From NCBI RefSeq assembly GCF_000812665.2, contig NZ_CP014327.1, positions 3,129,501 to 3,193,500 on the forward strand: a DNA stretch of 64,000 bases, written 5' to 3'. The notes under the pieces are model-generated. The model searched no databases. It worked only from the letters and a program-made list of their open reading frames with translations, and was not told the DNA's origin. Origin of the DNA: Falsihalocynthiibacter arcticus. GTDB lineage: Bacteria > Pseudomonadota > Alphaproteobacteria > Rhodobacterales > Rhodobacteraceae. A program made the position numbers and the translations under genes. Positions within the stretch are counted from its first letter, which is position 1. Each line of letters starts with the position of its first letter. This document shows positions 46,449 through 56,255 of this stretch, one piece after another.

Positions 46449-47251
46449 GCGGCGAGTTCAACCCAGACAGGCACGTGGTCCGAGGGCTTCTCTTTGCCGC
46501 GCACTTCGCTGTCGATTTGGCAATCGGTCAGCAGGTCGGCGCATTGCGGCGACAGCAGGAAATGATCGATGCGAATACCGTTGTTTTTGTTCCATGCGCC
46601 AGCCTGATAATCCCAGAAACTATAGTGATCAGGGCCTTGCACGCGGGCGCGAAACGCCTCGGTGAAGCCAAGATTTAGGATTCGACGCCAAATCGTGAGA
46701 CTTTCGGGGCGGTAGGCCGCGTCGCCTTCCCATTGGGCGGGGTTGGCAGCGTCTTCGGCTTGGGGAATAATATTGTAGTCGCCGGTCATCAGAACGGGGA
46801 TTTCTTCGGCCAAAAGGGCCTGTGCGCGGGTATAAAGCCGCTCCATCCACCCCAGTTTATAGGCGAATTTACCGCCTGCGACGGGCTTCCCACCGGAGTC
46901 CAGTTCCACCGGATTGCCGTTTGGCAAATACAACCCGCAAACGCGGATCGGCGTGTCGCCCATGACAGTCGCTTCGATCCAGCGCGCTTGCTCGTCAGCT
47001 TCATCTCCGGGTAATCCGCGCGTGACATCTTCGAGAGGGTATTTGCTCAGAATCGCGACGCCGTTAAAGGATTTCTGGCCGTGGACTTCGACGATATAGC
47101 CCATGTCCTCAAAAAGTTCGGATGGAAAACCCTCGTCTACGGTCTTGATTTCTTGTAATAAAACTACGTCTGGTTTAGCCTCCTGAAGCCACTCGGGCAG
47201 GGCGTTGATACGGGCTTTGATACCATTGATATTGAATGTCGCAATTTTCAT
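46445..47251 (-). CDS. xth: Exodeoxyribonuclease III
   Basis: This EEP-fold nuclease cuts 5' of abasic sites and degrades 3' ends in base-excision repair. The 268-aa protein shows ATFNINGIKARINALPEWLQ, the metal Glu in VVLLQEIKTVDEG, LMTGDYNIIPQAED (catalytic Asp-Asn) and the C-terminal SDHVPVWVEL with the catalytic Asp-His. Everything required is present. It is downstream of the Fe-S carrier gene in the same direction, and its end overlaps the convergent monooxygenase stop by four bases. Confidence 0.94.
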   Translation of the reverse strand: MKIATFNINGIKARINALPEWLQEAKPDVVLLQEIKTVDEGFPSELFEDMGYIVEVHGQKSFNGVAILSKYPLEDVTRGLPGDEADEQARWIEATVMGDTPIRVCGLYLPNGNPVELDSGGKPVAGGKFAYKLGWMERLYTRAQALLAEEIPVLMTGDYNIIPQAEDAANPAQWEGDAAYRPESLTIWRRILNLGFTEAFRARVQGPDHYSFWDYQAGAWNKNNGIRIDHFLLSPQCADLLTDCQIDSEVRGKEKPSDHVPVWVELAA

Positions 47252-47283
47252 TTTTGCTCTTCCACCTGTTTTTTAGAGAGGTT

Positions 47284-47607
47284 TTACATGGAAAAGCTGG
47301 TGCCGCAACCACAGCTTGCGGTGGCATTCGGGTTTTCGATGGTAAAGCGTGCGCCGATCAATTCTTCCGAGAAGTCGATCACAGCATTCGCAAGAAACGG
47401 CAGGGAGACGCTGTCGACAACAACTTTCTCGCCGCCGCTTTCAAGGACCAAGTCTTCGTCCAAAGCTTCGTCGAGTTTGATTTCATACTGAAAGCCACTG
47501 CATCCGCCGCCTTCTACCGCGACACGAAGGACTTTCCCTTCGCCAGCAGCACCGATTTCGGCGAGGCGTTCAAAAGCACGTGGGGTCACTCGAGGGGGTA
47601 AAATCAT
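47284..47607 (-). CDS. erpA: A-type iron-sulfur carrier (ErpA/HesB-like)
   Basis: The 107-aa protein hands Fe-S clusters to target enzymes. The three conserved Cys are present: EGGGCSGFQYEIKLDE and, near the end, ASCGCGTSFSM. In this family the form next to dgt in alphaproteobacteria is usually called ErpA or HesB; the symbol is from similarity only. It is divergent from dgt, with 70 bases between the starts, and leads xth, 32 bases downstream. Confidence 0.88.
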   Translation of the reverse strand: MILPPRVTPRAFERLAEIGAAGEGKVLRVAVEGGGCSGFQYEIKLDEALDEDLVLESGGEKVVVDSVSLPFLANAVIDFSEELIGARFTIENPNATASCGCGTSFSM

Positions 47608-47677
47608 TAGCGCGTTTCCATTCTGTTACCAAACACATATAAGGTGTCTAACGCACAGCGACAACAGGCAGAACATT

Positions 47678-48862
47678 ATGCTCGCAAAATTTGCTTCCGA
47701 TCCAGCTAGAAGTAGGGGACGCCTGTTTCCTGAAGAGGAAAGCGCACACCGCTCGCCGTTTCAACGGGATCGGGATCGCATCATCCACGCCAGCGCCTTT
47801 CGGCGGCTCAAACATAAAACCCAAGTGTTTATTGAACACGAGGGCGATTATTTCCGCACGCGCCTCACCCATTCCATCGAGGTGGCACAGGTTGCGCGGA
47901 CATTGGCGGGAAGTTTCGGGCTCAATCAAGAACTTACCGAGGCCGTAGCCTTGGCGCATGATCTAGGGCACACGCCGTTCGGGCATACGGGCGAGGATGC
48001 GTTATCGGCGCTGATGGCGCCCTATGGTGGCTTTGACCATAACGCACAGGCCTTGCGGATTGTGACCGATTTGGAGCGTCACTATGCCGAATTCGATGGC
48101 CTCAACCTCACATGGGAAACGCTTGAAGGGATTGCCAAACACAACGGTCCCGTCACGGGCAATTTGCCCTATGCGCTGGTTGAATATAATGCCCGCCACG
48201 ATTTGGAATTGGATACCTATGCCAGCGCCGAGGCGCAATGTGCAGCACTTGCGGATGACATCGCCTATAACTCGCACGACTTGCATGACGGGCTTCGTGC
48301 GGAACTGTTTTCAACCGATGATCTGTCTGAGCTCCCGATTCTAAGCGATTGTTTTGCAAGGGTTGATGCGAAATATCCAGACCTGAATTATTACCGCCGT
48401 CGCCACGAAGCCTTGCGCCGGTTCTTTGGGGTTTTGGTCGAAGATGTGCTGGTTGAAAGCAAGGCCCGCCTCGCAGACCTCAACCCGCAATCCGTCGAAG
48501 ATATTCGCGGCGCAGGGCGTTCGATGATTCAATTTTCAACACCTGTTTGGAAAGACCTAAAAGAAATCCGCGCGTTCCTGTTTACGCGGATGTACCGCGC
48601 GCCGATGGTTGTGAAAATGCGTGGAAAAGTGACGCAAATGGTGGATGAGTTGTTTCCGCTCTTTATGTCCAACCCAGATCTGCTGCCAAAACAATGGCGC
48701 AAAGATGTGGCCGATAGCGAAAGCGAAATCGAATTGGCGCGGATCGTGGCGGATTATATTTCGGGGATGACCGATCGTTTTGCCATTCAGGAACACAAGC
48801 GTCTGATTGGCGGCGTGAAGCCCAATAATATCGTGACGGGACAGATCGAGTTTAAAGATTAA
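47678..48862 (+). CDS. dgt: dGTP triphosphohydrolase-like HD protein
   Basis: Dgt cleaves dNTPs to nucleoside and triphosphate and helps balance nucleotide pools. The 394-aa length matches the alphaproteobacterial type. The HD domain has RDRIIHASAFRRLKHKTQVF, THSIEVAQVARTLAG, ALAHDLGHTPFGHTGEDAL (His-Asp pair) and the later Asp in ADDIAYNSHDLHDGLRA. ISRRL-type C-terminal helices are complete. It leads the run dgt-argS-SPOR-nagZ-scpAB. With nrdJ and dcd it is the third gene of dNTP supply in the window. Confidence 0.92.
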   Translation: MLAKFASDPARSRGRLFPEEESAHRSPFQRDRDRIIHASAFRRLKHKTQVFIEHEGDYFRTRLTHSIEVAQVARTLAGSFGLNQELTEAVALAHDLGHTPFGHTGEDALSALMAPYGGFDHNAQALRIVTDLERHYAEFDGLNLTWETLEGIAKHNGPVTGNLPYALVEYNARHDLELDTYASAEAQCAALADDIAYNSHDLHDGLRAELFSTDDLSELPILSDCFARVDAKYPDLNYYRRRHEALRRFFGVLVEDVLVESKARLADLNPQSVEDIRGAGRSMIQFSTPVWKDLKEIRAFLFTRMYRAPMVVKMRGKVTQMVDELFPLFMSNPDLLPKQWRKDVADSESEIELARIVADYISGMTDRFAIQEHKRLIGGVKPNNIVTGQIEFKD

Positions 48863-48931
48863 CGCGCATCGGAATGGTTGAATGTTCCGTAGATCATGCT
48901 AAACCGCGAGCATAGCTATAGGAACCAAAGA

Positions 48932-50674
48932 ATGAACCTTTTTGCCGAAATTCGTGGCCTCGTGATCGAGAGCCTTAATGCCATGACATCCGAGGGGATT
49001 TTGCCCGAAGGACTCGATTTTGCGAACGTCGCAGTTGAGCCTCCGCGCGATGCAGCTCACGGCGATATGGCAACGAATGCAGCAATGGTTTTGGCCAAAC
49101 CCGCCAAAATGAAACCACGTGAAGTGGCCGATGCTTTGGCGCTCAAACTGACTGCGGATCCGCGCATTGACCTTGCCGAGGTTGCCGGCCCCGGTTTTCT
49201 AAATTTGCGTTTGGCACCCAACCTTTGGCATGGGATCGTTAAGACGGCCCTTACGGACGCGACCTATGGTCGTTCTGATATGGGCGCGGGCATTAAGGTA
49301 AACGTTGAGTTTGTCTCCGCCAACCCCACAGGCCCCTTGCATGTGGGCCACACACGCGGCGCGGTTTTTGGTGATGCGCTGTCAAGCTTGCTGGATTACG
49401 CGGGCTATGACGTGACCCGCGAATATTACATTAACGACGGTGGCGCACAGGTTGATGTGCTCGCGCGGTCGGTTTACCTGCGCTATCTTGAGGCGCTTGG
49501 CCAAGAGGTGGCATTTGAGGATGGCACTTATCCGGGCGATTATTTGATCCCCGTTGGCAAGACACTTGCCGAAGTTTATGGCGATAAACTCACCAAAATG
49601 GAGGAGGCCGAGTGGCTTCCTATGTTGCGCGATTTTTCCATCGACGCGATGATGCATTTGATCCGCGAAGACCTTGCGAGTTTGGGTGTCGAGATGGACG
49701 TTTTCTCAAGCGAGAAAGCCCTCTATGGCACGGGCCAAATCGAAGGTGCCATTGAGGCGCTTCGCATGCAAGGCTTGATCTATACGGGCACTCTTGAGGC
49801 CCCCAAAGGCAAGCTCCCCGAAGACTGGGAACCCCGCGAGCAAACCTTGTTTAAGTCAACAGAGCATGGCGATGACGTGGATCGCCCCGTTATGAAATCA
49901 GATGGCGCATGGACGTATTTCGCCCCTGATATCGCCTATCACTATACCAAAATCGAGCGCGGATTTGACCAGTTGATCGACGTCTTCGGCGCGGATCACG
50001 GCGGCTATGTGAAACGGATGAAAGCTGCGGTCTCCGCACTTTCGGGCGGCGAAGTCTCTCTTGACGTGAAATTGACCCAGCTTGTCCGTCTGTTTAAGGA
50101 TGGCGAGCCGCTTAAAATGTCCAAACGGGCAGGGACCTTCATTATGTTGCGCGATCTGGTCGAGCAAGTTGGCCCCGATGTGACCCGTTTTGTGATGCTG
50201 ACCCGCAAAAACGACGCGCCCTTGGATTTTGATTTTGCCAAGGTTCAGGAGCAAAGCAAAGATAATCCCGTGTTCTATGTTCAATACGCACATGCGCGGG
50301 TGAACTCGGTTTTGCGCAAGGCGACCGAGGCGGGAATTTCCTGCGAAGACAAAGACTTGATCGCTGCCGATCTTAGTGGACTGATCCATCCGTCAGAGAT
50401 TTCCTTGGCCAAGAAAATCGCGGAATGGCCGCGAATGGTCGAAATCGCAGCGCGTACAAATGAACCGCATCGCATCGCGTTTTACCTATTTGATATTGCC
50501 TCCGAGGTGCATGCCTTGTGGAACCTTGGCAACGATGATGTGACGCTTCGGTTTATCCAAGAGGGTGAAGTGGCAACGTCGCAAGCTAAAATTGCGCTCA
50601 TTCGGGCAGCAGGCGTTGTTATTTCTTCAGGTCTTGGTATTCTCGGAGTTACTCCGGTTCAGGAAATGCGCTGA
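48932..50674 (+). CDS. argS: Arginyl-tRNA synthetase
   Basis: ArgS charges tRNA-Arg. I chose the ATG at 48932 ([18 protein letters not shown]), giving 580 aa; an in-frame ATG 12 codons upstream adds residues not typical of the family. The N-terminal Add1 domain is followed by the class I core. That core has the HIGH-like [20 protein letters not shown] and the KMSK-like [18 protein letters not shown]. The DALR anticodon-binding domain with [15 protein letters not shown] follows. Essential gene; 69 bases after dgt. Confidence 0.96.
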   Translation: MNLFAEIRGLVIESLNAMTSEGILPEGLDFANVAVEPPRDAAHGDMATNAAMVLAKPAKMKPREVADALALKLTADPRIDLAEVAGPGFLNLRLAPNLWHGIVKTALTDATYGRSDMGAGIKVNVEFVSANPTGPLHVGHTRGAVFGDALSSLLDYAGYDVTREYYINDGGAQVDVLARSVYLRYLEALGQEVAFEDGTYPGDYLIPVGKTLAEVYGDKLTKMEEAEWLPMLRDFSIDAMMHLIREDLASLGVEMDVFSSEKALYGTGQIEGAIEALRMQGLIYTGTLEAPKGKLPEDWEPREQTLFKSTEHGDDVDRPVMKSDGAWTYFAPDIAYHYTKIERGFDQLIDVFGADHGGYVKRMKAAVSALSGGEVSLDVKLTQLVRLFKDGEPLKMSKRAGTFIMLRDLVEQVGPDVTRFVMLTRKNDAPLDFDFAKVQEQSKDNPVFYVQYAHARVNSVLRKATEAGISCEDKDLIAADLSGLIHPSEISLAKKIAEWPRMVEIAARTNEPHRIAFYLFDIASEVHALWNLGNDDVTLRFIQEGEVATSQAKIALIRAAGVVISSGLGILGVTPVQEMR

Positions 50675-50750
50675 CGACAAGTGCAATTGAGCCGGATCTT
50701 AAGCAATACAGGGGGCATTTGCCCCATGTTAAGATTGTGGCGAGGCAAAC

Positions 50751-52238
50751 ATGAGCGAGCAGGAGCGCCCCTCTGGGCGACCCCAAAAACCCCAGGATTT
50801 TTCCCTGCCCTCCCTTGGCGAGGAGTTGGATTCTGACGGGCGTCCGACGGGCCGTTCTGGGGCGCGGAAAACTGCGTCTCGGCCTTTTGATCCCACGCAA
50901 TACGTCCAAGGTCGCCCCGCAGGAGTGCAGGCGGACGATAGCCGTTCAACCCGTCGTGGCCCCCGTGAAGACATCGATTTGGAGGATTTGCCACCGCCAT
51001 CTTACCAGCCACAAATCACACCTCAGCCCGAAGTTTCTAACCAACCCGAGGCGTTCGATCGCGTCTACTCTCGTGTGGATTCCCGTGCTGATACCAAAGA
51101 GGTAGAGGCTGAATCCGCGTATATTTTTGTACCGGCAAACCGCGCTCAATCTGTGCCCGACCCCATTCCTGAACCCGCGCATAGACCTGCACGGCCAATG
51201 GCAAAAATATTGAACCTTGTCGGCGCTGCGACATCCATCGCTTTGGTTTTGGGGCTCGGTTTTTGGGGGTATCGCTTGGCGGTGCGCGACGTTTCGGGCA
51301 TTCCAATCGTTAAGGCTCTTGAGGGGCCCATGCGCATTCAACCCGAAGATCCAGGGGGCGAATTGGCGACCTATCAAGGATTGGCGGTGAATGCGGTTCA
51401 GGCCGTGGGCGAAGCGGAAGCGACAGCAGATCGGTTGGTTCTTGCGCCATCACCGGTCGAAATTCGGGAAGGGGATGGTGTGTTATCTGCCCCCATCATA
51501 TCCCTCAAAAGTACCGATAAGAGCTCGGAGCAGACACCCGATGCTCCAAAGAAACTTGAAGCGTTTGTGGCAAATGCCCCAGAAGCGCTCGATACTCCTT
51601 CGGTGCCCGAGGTTGATGAAATAGAGGAATCTGAAGCGGAAGAAATCTCCGTTGAAACGCCCAAGCAAGAGATTGCGATCCAAGCGCCTGCTGCGTTGGA
51701 TGTTGTTGCGGCTTCAGAACAAGTGCTCATGGATGATAACGAAGATCAAGCCCTTGCGACCGAGTTGAGCGGTGATGATTTGCAGCCGGATGTCATCGCC
51801 ACTTCAGTACCGGGCGTTTCGAAATCGCCACGTCCTCTTGATCGTCCTGCGGATTTCTCGGATCGTGTTTTGGAGCAACGCATCATCGCGAGCCAAACAA
51901 GCGCAACATCGTCGACACAAATAGGTGAAGAGGGGGAGTCGCAAGGATTAAGTGCTGTCGAAATTGCTCCTGAAAATCTACCCGCTGGCACCAATTTGGC
52001 ACAGCTCGGCGCCTATCCAAGTGCCGATATTGCCCGCGCGGAATGGGACAAGAAAGCGGCCAAGTTTGAAGACTTTATGTCGGGAAAAACACGGGTCATC
52101 CAGCAAGCCGAAAGTGGCGGTCGCGCGTTCTATCGTTTGCGTGTGCACGGGTTTGACACGATCAACGAAGCCCGCCAATTTTGTGCCGCGCTTCAAGCTG
52201 AAGGAGCGGAATGTATTTCCGTTGTGATACGTAAATGA
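50751..52238 (+). CDS. SPOR-domain inner-membrane protein
   Basis: The 495-aa protein has a disordered N-terminal cytoplasmic part with many Pro, Arg and Asp. One membrane helix follows at about residues 153-173 (LVGAATSIALVLGLGFWGYR), then a long acidic periplasmic linker rich in Glu/Ser/Val. A C-terminal SPOR domain at about 410-493 has LAQLGAYPSADIARAEWDK and GGRAFYRLRVHGFDTINEAR. SPOR domains bind peptidoglycan lacking stem peptides at the division site. The gene is followed, with ATGA overlap, by nagZ, also a wall-recycling gene, which fits a role in cell-wall division. Confidence 0.88.
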   Translation: MSEQERPSGRPQKPQDFSLPSLGEELDSDGRPTGRSGARKTASRPFDPTQYVQGRPAGVQADDSRSTRRGPREDIDLEDLPPPSYQPQITPQPEVSNQPEAFDRVYSRVDSRADTKEVEAESAYIFVPANRAQSVPDPIPEPAHRPARPMAKILNLVGAATSIALVLGLGFWGYRLAVRDVSGIPIVKALEGPMRIQPEDPGGELATYQGLAVNAVQAVGEAEATADRLVLAPSPVEIREGDGVLSAPIISLKSTDKSSEQTPDAPKKLEAFVANAPEALDTPSVPEVDEIEESEAEEISVETPKQEIAIQAPAALDVVAASEQVLMDDNEDQALATELSGDDLQPDVIATSVPGVSKSPRPLDRPADFSDRVLEQRIIASQTSATSSTQIGEEGESQGLSAVEIAPENLPAGTNLAQLGAYPSADIARAEWDKKAAKFEDFMSGKTRVIQQAESGGRAFYRLRVHGFDTINEARQFCAALQAEGAECISVVIRK

Positions 52239-53260
52239 GCGAGAATACTGCTATTCAGACCGCGACAAGCGCCGTCATTTTTGGCTGTTCAGGACCAGAA
52301 CTCCTGCGCGCAGAGTCCGATTTTTTTGCTCGGATCAAACCCTTTGGATTTATTCTGTTTGCCAGAAATATTGAGTCGCCCGAACAACTTTTAAAATTGA
52401 CATCTGATCTGCGAAACAGTGTTGGTTGTGACGCGCCGATATTGATCGACCAAGAGGGTGGTCGCGTGGCCCGCATGCGCGAGCCACATTGGCGCGAATG
52501 GCTGCCAGCACTTGACGAGGTCGCGATATCCTCTGACCCTGAGCGCAGCATGTATTTGCGTTCGCGGATCATGGCACAGGAATTACTGGCCGTCGGCATT
52601 GACGCAAATTGCGCGCCCGTTTTGGATTTGGTGCGTCCGGAAACTCACGGTGTTTTGGCCAACCGTTGCTATGGCGAAACCCCTGAAATGGTTGTGAAAA
52701 TAGGCCGCGCGGTTGCCACTGGTTTGCGTGATGGGGGCGTTTTCCCTGTGGCGAAACATATGCCAGGGCACGGGCGCGCGAGTGTCGATAGCCACAAAGA
52801 CCTCCCGCGCACAGACGCCACAACCGAGCTTCTCGCGGCGCATGATTTTGCTCCCTTTAAGGCGCTTAATGACCTCCCTATGGCGATGAGCGCTCATGTT
52901 GTTTACGAGGCCTATGACACTGTTCCTGCAACAACATCCCAAAAAATGATCCGGTTGATCCGAAAGGATATCGGTTTCTCTGGCCTGTTGATGAGTGACG
53001 ATTTGTCGATGGAAGCTCTCTCGGGAACGCCCGCCACACGCGCGGCGGCCTGTCGGGAAGCGGGCATTGACGTGGTTTTACATTGCAACGGAATTCTGTC
53101 GGAAATGGAAGCCGTCGCCGAGGCCGCGGGCCCTCTGACGGATGTTGCGAAAATACGTGCGCAAAATGCCTTGGCGACACGCCGCGCCCCAGATGACGCG
53201 GATATTTCCATTTTAGAAGCTGAACATCGCGCACTTTTGTCTGGAGCTGGCCGTGTCTGA
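52235..53260 (+). CDS. nagZ: Beta-N-acetylhexosaminidase NagZ
   Basis: NagZ removes GlcNAc from anhydro-muropeptides during wall recycling in the cytoplasm. The 341-aa glycoside hydrolase family 3 protein has LIDQEGGRVARMREPHW, the signature KHMPGHGRASVDSHKDLP with the His of the catalytic dyad, and the nucleophile Asp in LLMSDDLSMEAL. The start overlaps the SPOR gene stop (ATGA) and its end overlaps the scpA start, so the genes are translationally coupled. Confidence 0.94.
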   Translation: MSENTAIQTATSAVIFGCSGPELLRAESDFFARIKPFGFILFARNIESPEQLLKLTSDLRNSVGCDAPILIDQEGGRVARMREPHWREWLPALDEVAISSDPERSMYLRSRIMAQELLAVGIDANCAPVLDLVRPETHGVLANRCYGETPEMVVKIGRAVATGLRDGGVFPVAKHMPGHGRASVDSHKDLPRTDATTELLAAHDFAPFKALNDLPMAMSAHVVYEAYDTVPATTSQKMIRLIRKDIGFSGLLMSDDLSMEALSGTPATRAAACREAGIDVVLHCNGILSEMEAVAEAAGPLTDVAKIRAQNALATRRAPDDADISILEAEHRALLSGAGRV

Positions 53261-54074
53261 AAACCTGTTCGCATCAGAAGAATTGGCCATAAAAACAGCG
53301 GATGACCTCTCTGTTGAGGAACGTTTGGCGGCGGAATCTCTGATTGTGGATGTGGAGGGGTTTGCCGGACCTCTCGACCTTTTGTTGTCGCTCAGCCGGA
53401 CCCAAAAGGTGGACTTGCGGCGCATTTCGGTGACGGAATTGGCTGAGCAATATCTCAAGTTTATCGATCAAGCTAAGGCGTTGCGTATTGAATTGGCTGC
53501 TGACTATTTGGTTATGGCCGCGTGGTTGGCTTTTCTGAAGTCACGGCTCCTTTTGCCCCCGATTCCAGGTGAAGACGGGCCTACGGGCGAAGAACTGGCC
53601 GCGCATTTGGCCTATCAGTTGGAACGTTTGCAAGCGATGCGCGATTGTGCAGCCCAACTGATGGCCCGCGATCAATTAGGGCGGGATTTCTTTGCGCGTG
53701 GCTTCCCAGAAACGGTGGAACGCGTGCGTAAAGTGACGTATTCGGCGACGCTTCTGGACCTGATGCAGGGATATGCGCGCACGCGGACCCGAGACGATTT
53801 TCGTCCCTTCGTTTTGGATCGCCACTCAATTTTAACTATGGAGCAAGCCCTTGAACGCCTGCGCGGGTTGATTGGCTATGCGGGGGATTGGACGGGGCTT
53901 GAGACCTATTTGCCGGAAGGGTGGAACTTTGATCCCGCAAAACGGCGCAGCGCCACGGCCTCAACATTTGCAGCCTCGCTTGAGTTGGTGAAAGCGGGGC
54001 AAATCGAGATACGTCAAGGTGACGCATTTTCGGCCATTCAAATCAGAAAGAGGGCAGATTCCAATGGCGATTGA
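53253..54074 (+). CDS. scpA: Chromosome segregation and condensation protein ScpA
   Basis: ScpA is the kleisin that bridges the two Smc heads. The 273-aa protein from a GTG at 53253 has the N-terminal kleisin motif VEGFAGPLDLLLSLSRTQKV, followed by DLRRISVTELAEQYLKFIDQ and AADYLVMAAWLAFLKSRLLL. The C-terminal winged-helix part (LVKAGQIEIRQGDAFSAI) binds Smc. It overlaps nagZ by 8 bases and scpB by 11. Acts in the nucleoid with Smc, encoded elsewhere. Confidence 0.94.
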   Translation: MSENLFASEELAIKTADDLSVEERLAAESLIVDVEGFAGPLDLLLSLSRTQKVDLRRISVTELAEQYLKFIDQAKALRIELAADYLVMAAWLAFLKSRLLLPPIPGEDGPTGEELAAHLAYQLERLQAMRDCAAQLMARDQLGRDFFARGFPETVERVRKVTYSATLLDLMQGYARTRTRDDFRPFVLDRHSILTMEQALERLRGLIGYAGDWTGLETYLPEGWNFDPAKRRSATASTFAASLELVKAGQIEIRQGDAFSAIQIRKRADSNGD

Positions 54075-54747
54075 CCCCCAAAACCACGCCGATCCGGGCC
54101 CACAAATGGATGAGAGCCTGTTTGAGGCCCCCCCGCTGGCCGAGCAAGAGCGCATGGTTGAGGCCATTCTTTTTGCGAGTTCCGAACCCGTTACTGTACG
54201 CGAGCTCGAAGCACGGATGCCGCATGGGTGCGATGCGTCGGAGGCGCTTGTTTACCTTCGTAAACGGTATGAAGGGCGGGGAGTGACGATCAATCGGGTC
54301 GGGGATGCGTGGGCCGTGCGCACGGCGGGTGACCTAAGTTACTTGATGCAAAAAGAGATTGTGGAAACGCGCAAGCTCTCGCGTGCGGCAATCGAAACGC
54401 TGGCGATTATCGCCTATCACCAGCCTGCGACCCGTGCAGAAATTGAAGAAATTCGCGGCGTGTCGGTGTCGCGTGGAACGATTGACCAACTTCTTGAGAT
54501 GGAATGGATTCGGTTCGGGCGGCGTCGGATGACACCGGGGCGACCGGTAACTTTTGTTGTAACTCAGGGGTTTCTGGATCACTTTGGTCTAGAGAACGCG
54601 CGCGATCTGCCCGGCCTCAAAGAGTTGCGTGCCGCTGGATTGTTGGAAAATCGACCACCACCCGGACTTATTCCAGGGATGCCAGACCATACTGAAGATG
54701 ACGACGATGAATCGATAGATGGTATTGATCAAGGCGAAATGTTTTAA
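54064..54747 (+). CDS. scpB: Chromosome segregation and condensation protein ScpB
   Basis: ScpB is a dimer of winged-helix domains that binds the ScpA linker in the Smc complex. I chose the ATG at 54064; an earlier in-frame start would lie deep in scpA. The 227-aa protein shows ERMVEAILFASSEPVTVREL and the hallmark LAIIAYHQPATRAEIEEIRG. VSRGTIDQLLEMEWIRFGRR follows. The acidic tail (TEDDDDESIDGIDQGEMF) is an alphaproteobacterial feature. Essential for normal segregation in many bacteria. Confidence 0.95.
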   Translation: MAIDPQNHADPGPQMDESLFEAPPLAEQERMVEAILFASSEPVTVRELEARMPHGCDASEALVYLRKRYEGRGVTINRVGDAWAVRTAGDLSYLMQKEIVETRKLSRAAIETLAIIAYHQPATRAEIEEIRGVSVSRGTIDQLLEMEWIRFGRRRMTPGRPVTFVVTQGFLDHFGLENARDLPGLKELRAAGLLENRPPPGLIPGMPDHTEDDDDESIDGIDQGEMF

Positions 54748-54818
54748 GATTACGCCACAGTTTCGCTGAAATTATGCGATACTTGGCCTGTGTACACAGC
54801 AACGATGAGGACGCGAAA

Positions 54819-55028
54819 ATGAATATCGACCGGATTATTAAGATGATTATCAACCAGATTTTACGTCGCTTGGTTAACGGCGGTATTAGCAAAGGTATCA
54901 ATATGGCCTCGGGAATGGGCAAGGGTAGCACGTCTAAATTGACGCCAGAGCAACAGATTCAAGCCAAAGAAGACGCCAAGCGCAGTCGCAAACTCGCACA
55001 AATGACCCGCCGGAATTCGAAGTTTTAA
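54819..55028 (+). CDS. Conserved small protein downstream of scpB (69 aa)
   Basis: The ATG at 54819 gives MNIDRIIKMIINQILRRLVN, then GGISKGINMASGMGKG, then a Lys/Gln-rich tail. The first part is an amphipathic helix with Gly-rich end, the rest is basic and polar. I know small proteins of this kind near scpB in Rhodobacteraceae but have no function. It is on the same strand, 70 bases after scpB, and its stop overlaps the convergent MFS gene by four bases. Confidence 0.65.
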   Translation: MNIDRIIKMIINQILRRLVNGGISKGINMASGMGKGSTSKLTPEQQIQAKEDAKRSRKLAQMTRRNSKF

Positions 55029-56179
55029 ACCACAGCGGTCGGAACCGCCGTCTTTCTGCGCGATTGTAGGACGTAGACCACGGCAAACAGGCTTAATCCG
55101 GCGGAAATGAGACCACAAATTGCCAGGCCGTAAGTTGTAAAGCCCGGACGGTAGACGAGAGTTGCCACAAAAACGCTGAGGTACATTACGGCGGAGTTTA
55201 GGCCCATAATCGCGCCGCGTTGGGCGGGATCAAGGCGGGTCAACCATCCAACGGTTAGGTTGAGGCCGAGATGTTCCAAAATACCCCATGCTGGGATGAT
55301 CAACAACAGCAGCATATAGCTCGACGACGCCCAGATGAGCACCAGATAAAACCCTGTGAGCAGGGCGAAAATACCCGCCAATCCACGCACAACGGGGATC
55401 CGATCCAAGATTCCGTCAAAGGCCATGGCCCCTGCGAAACCGAGGCCATAGAGGAGCGTTAGGATACCCGCATCGCGCACGGGGCGATTGAGGTTTACTT
55501 CAAGATGTGCGCCTAAGTAGTTGTAAACACCATAAAATCCGAGTCCAAGAAGCGCGACAGCAACGAGCGCTGGGACGATCCCATCAACCTTTAAAGCCGT
55601 GAGTGGGGAGGTTGCGGATTGGCTTGCTAATTGCTTTGGGAGGTCCATGCGCGCGAGGGGGACGAGCACCGCAAAAACCGCAAAGCAAAGCCCTCCGTAG
55701 ACATATTGCCACCCAAAGAAGTCGGCCACATAGGCTGAAAGGGTGACACCGCCGACCATCGAGAGTGTCCAACCCGTCAAAACCGTGCCAATGACGCGGG
55801 CCTCTTGGCCTTTTGGCGCGATTTGGGCGGCAAGGGTATAGAGCGCGGGGATGGCGACGCCCGCCCCGATTCCCGCGACACTCTGGGCGACACAGAGCAT
55901 GAAAACGGTGTTGGATGCGGCGGACGCTGCGAGGGCCACGGCAAGCAAAACGAGGGCGACACGGAGGGATCGGGCGGCACCAAACCGATCGGCGAGGGGA
56001 GCCAGAACCAACGCTGCCGCCGCGACTCCGAGGCCGTAAAGGGCAGCAGCTGTCATCACGCCAGCGGGGGATTCTGCTCCGAGGGAGAGGGCGACTTTGG
56101 CGGCAATGGGCGACAGGACCAAAGAGTTGGATCCGACCACGCCAACAATGGCGGTCAACAGCAGGACAGAACGGTTCAT
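55025..56179 (-). CDS. Major facilitator superfamily transporter
   Basis: The ATG at 56179 (MNRSVLLLTAIVGVVGSN) gives 384 aa with 12 predicted membrane helices. An upstream in-frame start would overlap the divergent Lrp promoter and gives no sensible N-terminus. The MFS motif A lies between helices 2 and 3 (APLADRFGAARSLRVALVLL). The type resembles small-molecule or amino-acid exporters. An Lrp/AsnC-type regulator is divergent 76 bases away, a common arrangement for amino-acid efflux genes. Substrate unknown. Confidence 0.88.
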   Translation of the reverse strand: MNRSVLLLTAIVGVVGSNSLVLSPIAAKVALSLGAESPAGVMTAAALYGLGVAAAALVLAPLADRFGAARSLRVALVLLAVALAASAASNTVFMLCVAQSVAGIGAGVAIPALYTLAAQIAPKGQEARVIGTVLTGWTLSMVGGVTLSAYVADFFGWQYVYGGLCFAVFAVLVPLARMDLPKQLASQSATSPLTALKVDGIVPALVAVALLGLGFYGVYNYLGAHLEVNLNRPVRDAGILTLLYGLGFAGAMAFDGILDRIPVVRGLAGIFALLTGFYLVLIWASSSYMLLLLIIPAWGILEHLGLNLTVGWLTRLDPAQRGAIMGLNSAVMYLSVFVATLVYRPGFTTYGLAICGLISAGLSLFAVVYVLQSRRKTAVPTAVV

Positions 56180-56255
56180 GGCGGGTCTCGTTTGAATAGG
56201 AGTTTGAAAAACCCTATAACAACCGAATTGTATTCGGCGATAGGGATTCGACAGC